Shown: positions 8,628-17,369, counted from the first letter of the stretch. The stretch is 63,856 bases of DNA from Gemmatimonadaceae bacterium (GCA_025928185.1 JAICKA010000009.1:1-63856), one strand, 5' to 3'. A program made the numbers and translations. Notes: generated by a model not told the origin, from the sequence alone.

Positions 8628-8930
8628 GTCGCTGTAGTACTCCCTGATGCACATCGTCACCACCCGTTGCAGCAGGCGGACCTGATCCTCCGAATTGTCC
8701 ATGTCGCGAACCGCGGGCACCGAATACCAGATGTCCTTCAGGATGATGAGGAGCTGTTCGGGAAGAATTGCCCGCTCGTGCGCTTCGGCGGCGACCCGGT
8801 GCAAACTGATCCGCAGCGCGTCGCTCCCACCTGGCGAGTCGATGTACTGCACGAGCGCCGCGCTCAACTCGTCGATCGTTTCCTGGGCCAGGCCACGGGG
8901 GCCCGGTCTCGAATCATGCGCCATCATCAT
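8622..8930 (-). CDS. Hypothetical helical protein, 102 aa
   Basis: A small, mostly helical soluble protein with no recognised domain. It begins with three in-frame ATG codons (MMMAHDS), and the middle part contains AHERAILPEQLLIILKDIW, which looks like an amphipathic helix. No membrane segment or signal peptide is visible. It is convergent with osmC and divergent from the pseudo-receiver gene at 9084. The coding assignment rests on its position filling the gap and on its amino-acid composition. Confidence 0.6.
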   Translation of the reverse strand: MMMAHDSRPGPRGLAQETIDELSAALVQYIDSPGGSDALRISLHRVAAEAHERAILPEQLLIILKDIWYSVPAVRDMDNSEDQVRLLQRVVTMCIREYYSDS

Positions 8931-9083
8931 GCGGGAATCGCGCGGGCGTGCTGCGTTGAAAAGGAGGAACGGCTTGCGAGCGGAGTGGAGCGGCGTCGCT
9001 GCGGCGACGAATGTTTACCGTCAGGCGGCTCGCGTCAAGTGCGCAGGGCACGCGAGAATTGACGGTCGCCTCACACTGAACCG

Positions 9084-9443
9084 ATGACGGCCTCGGTCGT
9101 TCTCATTTTTTCTACTGACCCGCTCGCCGCCGCCCTCCTGGGTGCCGGCGTCGAGCTCGCGCGGGCGACGCCGGCGTTTCCGCGCGAACAGGAGAAGCCG
9201 CGCGACGCGCTCGTTCGAGTAAAGCCGCGGCTCGTCATGATCGACTGCGATCACGAAGACGCGTGCAGCGAAGCGCTGTTCGGGCCCGCGATGATGATCG
9301 GAGCCCGCATCGCCGTGTTCAGCTCCAGCCGGTCGCGACGGGCGCTGGAGCCGATCGCGCGTGAGTTCAACGTCGCCAGCTTCGGGCTGCCGGCTGACCT
9401 GAACGAGTTGGCGCGCTTGCTTCACGAGTGCGGCGTGACGTAG
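9084..9443 (+). CDS. Degenerate receiver-like protein, 119 aa
   Basis: A single-domain protein with the alternating strand/helix pattern of a response-regulator receiver: VVLIFSTDPLAAALL at strand 1, LVMIDCDHED at strand 3 and IAVFSSSRSR at strand 4. The acidic pair after strand 1 is absent. The usual Lys-Pro near the C terminus is replaced by SFGLPAD, so classical phosphorylation is doubtful. It may be a pseudo-receiver adaptor; no partner kinase gene is adjacent. A palindromic site and the cupin/SDR pair follow. Confidence 0.6.
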   Translation: MTASVVLIFSTDPLAAALLGAGVELARATPAFPREQEKPRDALVRVKPRLVMIDCDHEDACSEALFGPAMMIGARIAVFSSSRSRRALEPIAREFNVASFGLPADLNELARLLHECGVT

Positions 9444-9467
9444 GATACCGGGCCGGTGGCCGCGCGC

Positions 9468-9484
9468 CGCATCACGGTGATGCG
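9468..9484. promoter_or_regulatory. 17-bp palindrome upstream of the cupin gene, candidate operator
   Basis: CGCATCAC and GTGATGCG form a perfect 8-bp inverted repeat around one central base, 35 bp before the cupin start codon. Its size and position suit a dimeric repressor or activator, but no regulator is assigned and the function is inferred from symmetry only. Confidence 0.35.
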
Positions 9485-9519
9485 CGATGTGCCGCCGCTC
9501 CTCGTCCACACATCGCGAC

Positions 9520-9906
9520 ATGACACCACCCGCATCGTCCTCCCGATCCGTCACCTGGTACGCGTGGGACCAACTCCCGCGCGAGACCGTTTCATCGCAG
9601 CTCGATCGCCGTCTGATCGTCGGCGACCGCATGATGCTCGCGCACGTCTACCTGAAAAAGGGCTGCATCGTGCCGAAGCATTCGCACGAGAACGAGCAGC
9701 TCACGTACATCCTGGAAGGCGTGCTCAAGTTCTGGATCGGCGAGGACGAATCGCAGGAAGTGCTCGTCCGCGCCGGCGAGGTGCTGCACATTCCGTCCAA
9801 CGTGCCGCACAAGGCCGAGGCGCTGGAAGACACGCTCGATGTCGACATCTTCGATCCACCGCGTCAGGACTGGCTGAACAAGACCGACGCATACCTGCGG
9901 AAATAG
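9520..9906 (+). CDS. Cupin-domain protein
   Basis: A 128-aa single-domain beta-barrel cupin. Motif 1 is clear in PKHSHENEQLTYILEG (metal-binding His-X-His and Glu) and motif 2 in AGEVLHIPSNVPHKAEAL (third His). The ATG at 9520 is chosen because residues upstream of it (from 9487) are low-quality and lie near the palindrome. It is separated by only 4 bp from a downstream SDR gene, so the two probably form one transcript. The ligand is unknown; cupins of this size range from isomerases to small-molecule sensors. Confidence 0.88.
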   Translation: MTPPASSSRSVTWYAWDQLPRETVSSQLDRRLIVGDRMMLAHVYLKKGCIVPKHSHENEQLTYILEGVLKFWIGEDESQEVLVRAGEVLHIPSNVPHKAEALEDTLDVDIFDPPRQDWLNKTDAYLRK

Positions 9907-9910
9907 CCGC

Positions 9911-10702
9911 ATGGATCTCGGCATTCGCGGCAAGGTAGCGCTCGTCGCCGCGGCGAGCCGCGGCCTCGGGCGCGCCATCGCGCTCGAGCTGGCGAGCGAA
10001 GGTGCGAAGCTGATTCTCTGTGCGCGCGGCGCCGACACGCTCGACACCGCGCGCAACGTGATCTCGACGTGCACCGGCGTCGAGGTGCACACGGTCGTCG
10101 CCGATCTCTCGAAGCACGAGCACATCGAGCTGGTCACGACCGAGGCGATGGCGCGGTTCGGCCAGGTCGACATTCTGGTGACGAATGCCGGCGGTCCGCC
10201 CGCCGGCCCGTTCGAGGCGCATGACTGGGCGGCGTGGGAGCGCGCCGTGAATCTCACGCTGCGCAGCGCCGTGGAGCTCACGCGTGCCGTGCTGCCCGGC
10301 ATGCGCCAGCGGCACTGGGGCCGGATCATCAACGTGACGTCGATCGCCGTGAAGCAGCCGGTGAACAATCTCATCCTGTCGAACAGTGTTCGATCGGCCG
10401 TCACCGGTTTTGCACGCACGCTGGCCAACGAAGTCGCCACCGACGGCGTCACCGTCAACAACATTCTACCCGGCTACACGCGCACCGAGCGGGTGGAGGA
10501 GTTGGCCGACGCGAACGCGCGGAAGGAAGGCCTGTCGCGCCGCGACATTCTCGCGCGCTTCGAGTCGGAGATTCCGATGCACCGACTCGGCGAACCGAAG
10601 GAGTTCGCTGCCCTGGCAGCCTTTCTCGCCTCCGAACAGGCGAGCTACATCACCGGCCAGTCGATCGCGGTCGACGGAGGGTGGATCAAGAGCTTGCTGT
10701 GA
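9911..10702 (+). CDS. SDR-family oxidoreductase lacking the YxxxK dyad
   Basis: A 263-aa protein with the overall length and fold markers of 3-oxoacyl-ACP reductase-like SDRs: cofactor motif ASRGLGRAIALELA, ADLSKHEH, TNAGGPPAG (instead of NNAG) and the end motif YITGQSIAVDGGW. The catalytic Ser seems present (NVTSIAVKQP), but the YxxxK site reads L-S-N-S-V, so Tyr is Leu and Lys is Val. A known divergent FabG-like subgroup has the same TNAGGP and LSN pattern; its reaction is not established. It is coupled to the cupin gene upstream. Confidence 0.9.
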   Translation: MDLGIRGKVALVAAASRGLGRAIALELASEGAKLILCARGADTLDTARNVISTCTGVEVHTVVADLSKHEHIELVTTEAMARFGQVDILVTNAGGPPAGPFEAHDWAAWERAVNLTLRSAVELTRAVLPGMRQRHWGRIINVTSIAVKQPVNNLILSNSVRSAVTGFARTLANEVATDGVTVNNILPGYTRTERVEELADANARKEGLSRRDILARFESEIPMHRLGEPKEFAALAAFLASEQASYITGQSIAVDGGWIKSLL

Positions 10703-10711
10703 AGGCGGTGT

Positions 10712-11806
10712 TCAGGTCGTACTCTTCTCCACGTACACCGTCCGGCTCGGGAATGCGAACTTCACCTGCTCGGCGGTGAAGCGGCGCAGGACATCCAGAT
10801 TGATCGCCTGCTGGATGTCCATGTACAACTTGTAATCGGCGTCGAGCACGTAGTACACAGTCTCGAGGCGGATCGCCGAGTCGCCGAAGCTCGCGACGTG
10901 GCTGCGATCGAAGCGCACCGGCGTCTGCGCGGACACGATCTGTTCGACCAGCCCGGGCAGCTTGCCGAGGACTTCGGGCGGTGTGTCGTAGGTGACATCC
11001 AGATTGAACGCGACGCGCCGCTGCGTCATTCGCCGGTAATTGCGCAGGCGGCTCTTGAGCAGGTCGGCGTTGCCGATGATGATCTGCTCGCCGCTCGTCG
11101 ACCGGATGCGGGTCGTCTTGAGACCGATGTGCTCGACGGTGCCGGACATCGTGTCGACGCCGATCGAGTCGCCGACGTCGAACGGTTTGTCGAACACGAT
11201 CGCCAGGGCGGCGAGAATGTCGCCGAGGATGTTCTGCACCGCGAGCGCCAACGCGATGCCGCCGACGCCTAGGCTCATCACCACGGCGGTGATGTGCACG
11301 TCGAAGACGTATTCCAGCGCCGTGATCACCACCAGCAGCCAGACGACGACGTGCGAGATCACCGACATCGCCCGGATCATGGCGACGCTCGCTTGATCCG
11401 CCGTGTCGATCGATTGCCGCTCGAGGCGGTTCTTGGCCCACGAGGCGATCGCCGCACCGGCCCAGATCGCCGTCTGCCAGAGCAGCACGAGCACCGCGAT
11501 CTGCGCGAGATAGTGATCGCCGTGGGCCGGCAGTGTCAGAGAGTCGGCGCCGATCAGCAACGAGATGACGAGCAGCACCCAGATCCGCGTGGCGCGCACC
11601 ACCGCCGTGAGGATGTCGTCGATCCGCCGAGCCGATCGCGACGACAGCTCGCTGAGCCGCGCCACGAGCAGCCGGCGCGAGATGGTGAAGACGAAAAACA
11701 GCGCCGCGGCGGTGATCGCGGCGGTGAGCCACGCTTCGAGCGAATTGTTGAACCAGTCGTGCGTCGCGGGAGCCAGCGCCGCGCTGAGGAGCATTGGCGT
11801 TCGCAT
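10712..11806 (-). CDS. MscS-family mechanosensitive ion channel
   Basis: A 364-aa small-conductance mechanosensitive channel-like protein in the inner membrane. Hydrophobic segments occur at about residues 25-47, 70-92, 100-125 and 145-170. The pore helix and beta domain follow: SLGVGGIALALAVQNILGDILA (Gly/Ala-rich TM3), then FDVGDSIGVDTMSGTVEHIGLKTTRIRS and IIIGNADLLKS. The C-terminal alpha/beta domain ends near residue 360. It is the last gene of the minus-strand run that starts with hsp20 and is convergent with the SDR gene. Confidence 0.93.
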   Translation of the reverse strand: MRTPMLLSAALAPATHDWFNNSLEAWLTAAITAAALFFVFTISRRLLVARLSELSSRSARRIDDILTAVVRATRIWVLLVISLLIGADSLTLPAHGDHYLAQIAVLVLLWQTAIWAGAAIASWAKNRLERQSIDTADQASVAMIRAMSVISHVVVWLLVVITALEYVFDVHITAVVMSLGVGGIALALAVQNILGDILAALAIVFDKPFDVGDSIGVDTMSGTVEHIGLKTTRIRSTSGEQIIIGNADLLKSRLRNYRRMTQRRVAFNLDVTYDTPPEVLGKLPGLVEQIVSAQTPVRFDRSHVASFGDSAIRLETVYYVLDADYKLYMDIQQAINLDVLRRFTAEQVKFAFPSRTVYVEKSTT

Positions 11807-11832
11807 GGAGCGCCAATGTAATCGAAACGCGA

Positions 11833-13332
11833 CTACACCGCCGCTGCCTCGATCGCCGGCAGGGCGCGCCGGCGCGTCACGACCAGACCGCCGTCGCAGG
11901 CATCACAGTTCCCGCATTGCCAGTCCTGGTCGACGTCCTCGCCGAAGTAGTCGAGAATGAAGCGCGTGCGGCACTGGGCGCTCTGGCAGTAGTTGATCAT
12001 TGCCTGGAGCTTGGCCCGGTCCTGCAGGCGGCGTTGCTCGTAGTCGGTGAGATCGGCGCTGAGATCCACCGACGTGAGGCGGCTCTGCATTCGCTCCCAG
12101 CTGCCGCCGCGATACTCGCGAACCAGCCCGTGCCGCTTGAGCAGCACGAGCACGATCCGCGTCTTGCGGCGCGCCACTCCGGATTTGTCGGACAGCTCGT
12201 CGAGCAGCACGGTGTCGCCGAGCGGCACCTGCTCGAGGACGATGGCGACGCGCGCCGCCTCCTCGACATCCGGGTACTTGCCCCCGAGGAAATACGACTG
12301 CACGCGGCTATCCTCGACGCGATAGAACAGCGTGCAGGTGGCCGGCAGGCCGTCCCGGCCGGCGCGACCCGCTTCCTGGTAGTACGACTCGACGGAGCCG
12401 GGGAAGTGATAGTGAATCACGAACCGGATATCGGCCTTGTCGATGCCGAGCCCGAACGCGTTCGTGGCGATCATCGCCTTGAACTCGTCGGCCATGAAGC
12501 GATTCTGCGCATCCTTGCGATCGGCCGCGGCCATCTTGCCATGGTACATGCCCATGGGAAAGTGCGGCGAAAAGCGCTCGTACAGCCGCTCGGCCTCGCG
12601 TACGGTGGCGACGTAAATGACGCCGACACCGGGGCTATCGGTCAGCATCTGCTCGAGCGCGGCGTCTTTCGTGGCGGCATTCACCGTCCGCCGAACCTCG
12701 AATCGGAGATTGGGCCGCGCAAAGCCGGTGACGGTTACGTGCGGATCGCGCATGCCCAGCTGCCGCGCGATGTCGGCGCGCACCTCACCCGTGGCCGTTG
12801 CGGTCAGCGCGAGAATCGGCGGACGGCCCAGTCGCCGCACGACCGAGCCGAGCGTGAGGTAGTCGGGGCGGAAGTCGTGCCCCCACTGGCTCACGCAATG
12901 GGCTTCGTCGATCACGAACAGACTCACGGTACGCGTGAGCAGCCGCTCGAAGAATTCACGATCCTTGAAACGCTCGGGCGTGAGATAGAGGATCTCGCCG
13001 CCGCCGTCGCCGACACGCTGCGCGAGGTCGCGAGCCTGCGAATCGGTGAGATGCGAGTGCATGGCGAGCGCGTCGACGCCGTGCGCGGCAAGCTTGTCCT
13101 GCTGGTCCTTCATCAGCGAGATGAGCGGACTCACCACTACCGTGAGACCAGGCAGCATGAGCGCGGGCAGTTGATAGACGAGCGACTTGCCGCTGCCAGT
13201 CGGCATGACGACGAGCGCATCGCAACCCTCGAGCACGGCGCGCATCGGCTCCCACTGGCCCGTCTGAAAATTGCGGTGACCAAAACGATCGACGAGAACG
13301 CGGCGCGCTCGGGTTCGAAGTGTCGCAGGCAT
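11833..13332 (-). CDS. RecQ-family ATP-dependent DNA helicase
   Basis: A 499-aa superfamily-2 3'-5' helicase. Motif I is MPTGSGKSLVYQLPAL, motif II is VIDEAHCVSQWGHDFRPDY, motif III is ALTATATGEVRA and motif VI is YYQEAGRAGRDG. A RecQ zinc-binding segment follows, with cysteines in YCQSAQCRTRFILDYFGE and CGNCDACDGG. A C-terminal HRDC domain is missing, so it is a short RecQ. The ATG at 13332 is chosen because an upstream extension would run into the intergenic gap and the preceding gene. It probably acts in recombination repair. Confidence 0.92.
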   Translation of the reverse strand: MPATLRTRARRVLVDRFGHRNFQTGQWEPMRAVLEGCDALVVMPTGSGKSLVYQLPALMLPGLTVVVSPLISLMKDQQDKLAAHGVDALAMHSHLTDSQARDLAQRVGDGGGEILYLTPERFKDREFFERLLTRTVSLFVIDEAHCVSQWGHDFRPDYLTLGSVVRRLGRPPILALTATATGEVRADIARQLGMRDPHVTVTGFARPNLRFEVRRTVNAATKDAALEQMLTDSPGVGVIYVATVREAERLYERFSPHFPMGMYHGKMAAADRKDAQNRFMADEFKAMIATNAFGLGIDKADIRFVIHYHFPGSVESYYQEAGRAGRDGLPATCTLFYRVEDSRVQSYFLGGKYPDVEEAARVAIVLEQVPLGDTVLLDELSDKSGVARRKTRIVLVLLKRHGLVREYRGGSWERMQSRLTSVDLSADLTDYEQRRLQDRAKLQAMINYCQSAQCRTRFILDYFGEDVDQDWQCGNCDACDGGLVVTRRRALPAIEAAAV

Positions 13333-13402
13333 TTGTCGCTCAAGAGGCACGAACCGGACCGCACGTGCCCAGCGGCTGCGAGCGCGCGTAGCCGACTCGT
13401 CG

Positions 13403-14902
13403 CTACTGCGACGGCGGCGCGAGCAGCGAGCTGTCGACTTCCATTCGGCCGCCGAATTCATAGAACGCGATCGGAACTCGCGGCCGCGCAAAGCGCATCA
13501 GCGCCGAATCCTGCTTGCCGAGGTCATTGACGACCCAAATGGAATCCTGCGCCAGATGCGGTGAGTTGGCGACGAGGTCGGCATGCGCGGGCAAGCGGTC
13601 ATCGTAGTGCACGAAGATCACCGCGGCATGCCTCGGCAGATTCGCCAGCGCTTTATAGAACGCTCGGTCGAATCTGGCGTCGGCGGCGTGCGCCCGACGC
13701 CACGTCTGCACCTCGAATGCCGCAATCAGGGCGAGCACGGCGGCGGCGGCGGTCAACGCGCGAGGCTGCCATCGCGCGGCGACGCGCCGAACTCCCAGTG
13801 CGGCGAGCAGCGCGAGCACGGGCATCGCCTCGAAGTAGTAGAGCGTCCAGAGCGCCCAGTGGCCGTAGCTGAGATACCCGGCGAACAGCGCGAGGGCGCA
13901 GACCAGCGCAAAGACAACTTCGGCGTTCATCGACGCAAGGCCGACGAGCACGAACGGCACGAGCAGCAGGCGCGGACCGCTCCACTCGGCGTGTGCAATC
14001 GCCGACAGCCGTTCGAAGGCGATTCTCGGCAGATTCGCCGGCGTGTGCTCCACGTGGCGCGGACGAAAGGTCGCGTACACGTAATAGTTCGGACGCGCGA
14101 GCGGGCGAAGCGGCGGAGTGCTGTCGAGTCCGAATCCTGGCTTGTCGTACGGCAGGTAGTTGCGCGAATAGAACGTCTGCGGCGTCAATCGCCAATCCCC
14201 AGTCGTGCGAGCACTCCACAGCGGGACGATGCCGAGGATGACGACGCCGAGCGCCAGCGCGTACGCCAGTTCGCGCCATGAGTGTTCGCGAATAGTGTCG
14301 CGGATCACGACGACCCCGATCGGGACCGCGAACGCGAGCATGCTGAGTGGTCGGGTGATGGCGCCCCAGGCCACGGTGGCGGCGAGTGCGAGCAGCCAGC
14401 CACGCCGCCGCGACGTTCGCCACTCGAGCAGCGCCCACCAGGCGAGGAGCCACATCGTCTCGCTGGTCACTTCCGAGTAGTAGCCGGGACGGAAGCGGAG
14501 ATTGATCGGGTCGCCGATCCAGACGAGCCACGTGAACAGGGCGACCCACTCGTTGGCGACGCGGCGAGCCAGCGCGAACAATAGTGCGCCGGTAATGGCG
14601 GTAAGGAGCAGAGGCACGAGCGGCGGCCACCCGATCAACGCGCCAAGCGTCAGCAGCAGCGCGTGCCCCGGAAAAAACTTCGAGGCGACGGCCGGAAACG
14701 TCAGCACGTGCGGCTGCTGGAAGAATCCGTGCAGCGGCGGCGACGGAGCCGTCCAGTGGCCCGTGGCAAAGATCCGGGACTGCAGAACGTACGAAATCTC
14801 GTCCTGCACGAGTGGACGTGGACTGAGCGTACCCCACACCCACCAGATGGCGAGCGCCGAGACGAGTCCAACGAGGTATGGCGCGCGGCGAGTCCGGAGC
14901 AC
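13403..14902 (-). CDS. Polytopic membrane glycosyltransferase (GT39/PMT-like, ArnT fold)
   Basis: A 499-aa membrane protein with about ten hydrophobic segments and a C-terminal soluble tail. The first external loop carries PLVQDEISYVLQSRIFATGHW, matching the Asp-Glu catalytic motif of GT-C transferases that use lipid-linked sugars. The probable role is transfer of a sugar from a polyprenyl carrier to a protein or glycolipid at the periplasmic face. The start codon is GTG at 14902; two ATGs just upstream are out of frame. It lies between hsp20 and recQ on the same strand. Confidence 0.8.
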   Translation of the reverse strand: MLRTRRAPYLVGLVSALAIWWVWGTLSPRPLVQDEISYVLQSRIFATGHWTAPSPPLHGFFQQPHVLTFPAVASKFFPGHALLLTLGALIGWPPLVPLLLTAITGALLFALARRVANEWVALFTWLVWIGDPINLRFRPGYYSEVTSETMWLLAWWALLEWRTSRRRGWLLALAATVAWGAITRPLSMLAFAVPIGVVVIRDTIREHSWRELAYALALGVVILGIVPLWSARTTGDWRLTPQTFYSRNYLPYDKPGFGLDSTPPLRPLARPNYYVYATFRPRHVEHTPANLPRIAFERLSAIAHAEWSGPRLLLVPFVLVGLASMNAEVVFALVCALALFAGYLSYGHWALWTLYYFEAMPVLALLAALGVRRVAARWQPRALTAAAAVLALIAAFEVQTWRRAHAADARFDRAFYKALANLPRHAAVIFVHYDDRLPAHADLVANSPHLAQDSIWVVNDLGKQDSALMRFARPRVPIAFYEFGGRMEVDSSLLAPPSQ

Positions 14903-14940
14903 GCATCATTGTACTCGCACCGGACTCCGCCGCACCAGCG

Positions 14941-14964
14941 GCGGCGTGCCATGTGGCACGCCGC
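14941..14964 (-). terminator. GC-rich hairpin after hsp20, possible terminator or attenuator
   Basis: GCGGCGTGCCA (14941-14951) and TGGCACGCCGC (14954-14964) form a perfect 11-bp inverted repeat ten bases past the hsp20 stop. No T-run follows, so it could be a weak terminator, a processing site or an mRNA-stabilising 3' hairpin separating hsp20 from the glycosyltransferase gene. Confidence 0.5.
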
Positions 14965-14973
14965 GATCGACGA

Positions 14974-15456
14974 TCAGTTCTGGCTGCTGCCTTCAGACAG
15001 ATTCGACGTCTTGACCGTGTCGGTTCTGATCTCGATGCGCCGCGGCTGTGCAGCCTGCGCCTTGGGAACGCTGACGGTCAGCACGCCATTATTGAACTCG
15101 GCGCTGATTCGCTCGCCGTCGACGAATTCCGGGAGGCGAATCGAGCGCTCGAAGCTTCCGCTCACGCGCTCGGCGGCGTACACCCGAAGCTCTCCGTCCA
15201 TGCCGGCGTCGAGCGATGAGGACTTGGTACCGCGAATCGTGAGGACGTTCTGCTCGAAGCTGATGTCGATCTGCGATGCGTCGACGCCGGGCAGCTCGGC
15301 GTGCATGACGTAGGCGTCCTTCTTCTCGAGCACGTCGATCGCCGGAATCCAGACGCGGGCATTGCCCTGGGTCGCGGCGCTGAACGCCTGATCGAACGCC
15401 CGGTTGAGGCTCATCATGCGGTCCAGGGTCGAGTTGAGGCTGCGAGTGCTGATCAT
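14974..15456 (-). CDS. Hsp20/alpha-crystallin small heat-shock protein
   Basis: A 160-aa ATP-independent holdase chaperone. The alpha-crystallin domain spans about residues 40-135 and contains IPAIDVLEKKDAYVMHAELPG, QNVLTIRGTK and the hallmark ISAEFNNGVLTVSVPKA. The C-terminal I-x-I motif appears as RRIEIRTD. It has a strong ribosome-binding site (AGGAG, 9 bases before ATG). It is divergent from msrP across 217 bp, which must contain a stress promoter; no CIRCE element is visible. Confidence 0.95.
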   Translation of the reverse strand: MISTRSLNSTLDRMMSLNRAFDQAFSAATQGNARVWIPAIDVLEKKDAYVMHAELPGVDASQIDISFEQNVLTIRGTKSSSLDAGMDGELRVYAAERVSGSFERSIRLPEFVDGERISAEFNNGVLTVSVPKAQAAQPRRIEIRTDTVKTSNLSEGSSQN

Positions 15457-15569
15457 GGTGATATTCTCCTATGGCTCTCCGCCCGCAGGCGGCTCGAAGG
15501 GTGAATGGTGCCGCGCCTCGCGCGGCGCGAGCCCAGGAGAAAGCAGCGCGCGTGCCCACCAAATCCGTC

Positions 15570-15584
15570 AAAGTGACAAACTTT
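15570..15584. promoter_or_regulatory. Small inverted repeat in the hsp20/msrP divergent region
   Basis: AAAGT and ACTTT flank a 5-base spacer in the 217-bp gap between divergent hsp20 and msrP. It lies about 115 bp upstream of the hsp20 start codon. It may be an operator, but it is short and could be chance. Clear -35/-10 boxes were not resolved in this gap. Confidence 0.2.
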
Positions 15585-15673
15585 CCGCTGCGGGGTAGAT
15601 CAGGACGACAGGCCCGCCTGCCGTTTTCGCGCCTGTTAGCTTCAATCAGATAGCTCTAATCGCGGGAGATCCC

Positions 15674-16597
15674 ATGCTCATCAAAAAGCCCGGCGACATC
15701 CGGTCGTCGGAGATCACGGCAGAGCGCGATTACCTCAGCCGGCGGAAATTCATCGCCGCCGCGGGCGTGGCGACGCTCGGGCTGGCGGGTTCGGCGCGTC
15801 TGCTCGGCGCGCTCGGCTCGGCGACGGCCCAGGAGCAGCAGAACGAGAAGCCGAATACCTGGGACGAGATCACGACATACAACAACTACTATGAGTTCGG
15901 CACCGACAAGGACGACCCGTCGGCGAACTCGAAGAACTTCCGGACCCGGCCGTGGACGGTGAAGGTCGACGGGCTCGTCAAGAAGCCCGCCGAATACCAT
16001 TTCGAGGATCTGGTGAAGCCGTACGCCGAGCAGGACCGGGTGTACCGGTTCCGCTGCGTGGAAGCCTGGTCGATGGTGATTCCATGGCGCGGCATTCCGC
16101 TCGCCGAAATGATCAAGCGCTTCGAACCGCTGCCGAGCGCGAAGTTCGTGCAGTTCACGACCATCTATGCGCCCGCGGAGATGCCCGGCCAGCGCTCCGA
16201 CGTGCTGCAGTGGCCGTACGTGGAAGGGCTGCGGATGGACGAGGCGATGCACCCGCTCACGCTGATGGTCACGGGACTCTACGGAAAGACGCTGCCGAAC
16301 CAGAACGGCGCGCCGCTGCGGCTGATCGTGCCGTGGAAGTACGGCTTCAAGGGCATCAAGGCGATCACGCGCATCTCGTTCGTCGAGAAGCAGCCGCTGA
16401 ATACCTGGCAGATCGCGGCGTCAAACGAATACGGCTTCTACGCGAACGTGAATCCGAACGTGGACCATCCGCGCTGGACGCAGGCGAGCGAGCGGCGCAT
16501 CGGCCAGTTCCGTCGTCAGAAGACGCTGATGTTCAACGGGTACGCCGACCAGGTCGCGCACATGTACGCGGGGATGGATCTGCGGAGGAATTTCTGA
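15674..16597 (+). CDS. msrP: Periplasmic protein-methionine-sulfoxide reductase, molybdopterin catalytic subunit
   Basis: A 307-aa Tat-exported oxidoreductase of the YedY/MsrP family that repairs oxidised methionine in periplasmic proteins. The N-terminal signal is [19 protein letters not shown], typical of twin-arginine export of a folded Mo-cofactor enzyme. The molybdenum ligand is Cys128 in [15 protein letters not shown], and the conserved [14 protein letters not shown] and [21 protein letters not shown] segments are present. The gene for its haem membrane partner, msrQ, follows 100 bp downstream, so the electron route is quinone to MsrQ to MsrP. Confidence 0.96.
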   Translation: MLIKKPGDIRSSEITAERDYLSRRKFIAAAGVATLGLAGSARLLGALGSATAQEQQNEKPNTWDEITTYNNYYEFGTDKDDPSANSKNFRTRPWTVKVDGLVKKPAEYHFEDLVKPYAEQDRVYRFRCVEAWSMVIPWRGIPLAEMIKRFEPLPSAKFVQFTTIYAPAEMPGQRSDVLQWPYVEGLRMDEAMHPLTLMVTGLYGKTLPNQNGAPLRLIVPWKYGFKGIKAITRISFVEKQPLNTWQIAASNEYGFYANVNPNVDHPRWTQASERRIGQFRRQKTLMFNGYADQVAHMYAGMDLRRNF

Positions 16598-16599
16598 TC

Positions 16600-16634
16600 G
16601 AGAGGCGAGAAGGGAGAGAGGAGAGGGGAGGAAC
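16600..16634 (+). repeat. 7-bp tandem array (GAGAGGG-type units) after msrP
   Basis: Five 7-mers in register are seen: GAGAGGC, GAGAAGG, GAGAGAG, GAGAGGG, GAGGAAC. The array starts two bases past the msrP stop and supplies several purine-rich Shine-Dalgarno-like tracts. The unit resembles the complement of the CTCTCCC array at 5.5 kb. Confidence 0.7.
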
Positions 16635-16697
16635 TACCGAGATGGCGGATGTGAAAGGCAAGTGAGCGAGGCATGAGTGAGTGAGTCGTCGGTTCAT

Positions 16698-17369
16698 ATG
16701 AGCGAGCGAGTCCTGAGTGGACGGGTCTTCAGCGGCGGGCGGGCGGTGAGTCGACGCGCGCTCGGCAAGAGCGTCGTGTTCGTCGCCGCGCTCGTACCGC
16801 TGGCGCTGATCGCGTGGCGCTTCTTCCACGACGAGCTCGGAGCGAATCCGATTCGCGAAGCGGAGATCGAGACCGGCTTGTGGACGCTCCGGTTTCTGGC
16901 GATCACGCTGGCGATCACACCCTTTCGCCGCAGCTTCGGCTGGAACTGGCTGGCGAAGTATCGCCGCATGCTCGGGCTGTTCACGTTCGCGTATGCGTGC
17001 GTGCACCTGAGCATGTGGGCGGGCGTGGACTGGTTCTTCGACTGGTCGTCGATGGGCAACGAGATAGTGAAGCACAAGTACATCCTGATCGGCATGACGA
17101 CGTGGCTGCTGCTGCTTCCCCTGGCGATCACATCGACCAAAGGGTGGGTCCGCCGACTCGGCAAGCGGTGGACACGTCTGCATCAACTCGTCTATCTGGC
17201 GGCGATCACCGGAACGATTCACTACCTCTGGGCGGTGAAGAAGGACACGTTCTTTCCCCTCGTGTATCTGGCGGTGTTCGCGATGCTGCTTGCGTATCGC
17301 CTGATCGACAATCGCCGGCGTGCGCTGCGCGCACCGCAACCGAAGTCGAAGACGCCGATGGCGGCGTAA
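16698..17369 (+). CDS. msrQ: MsrPQ system haem b membrane subunit
   Basis: A 223-aa integral membrane cytochrome of the YedZ/MsrQ (ferric reductase-like) family, passing electrons from quinones to MsrP. About five to six transmembrane helices are visible, with candidate haem histidines in YACVHLSMWAG, WTRLHQLVYL and GTIHYLW. The ATG at 16698 is preferred; an in-frame GTG exists at 16677. A near copy of the start region (ATGAGTGAGTGAGTC, 16673) lies 25 bp upstream but runs into a stop after three codons. The stop overlaps the next start (TAATG). Confidence 0.94.
   Translation: MSERVLSGRVFSGGRAVSRRALGKSVVFVAALVPLALIAWRFFHDELGANPIREAEIETGLWTLRFLAITLAITPFRRSFGWNWLAKYRRMLGLFTFAYACVHLSMWAGVDWFFDWSSMGNEIVKHKYILIGMTTWLLLLPLAITSTKGWVRRLGKRWTRLHQLVYLAAITGTIHYLWAVKKDTFFPLVYLAVFAMLLAYRLIDNRRRALRAPQPKSKTPMAA

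Noticed and set aside
11794-13530. 578-aa open frame on the plus strand
   Set aside because: Antisense to recQ, whose helicase motifs are intact.
16642-16665. Eight-codon mini-ORF between msrP and msrQ
   Set aside because: Too short to support as a gene; it is noted only as part of the purine-rich leader of msrQ.
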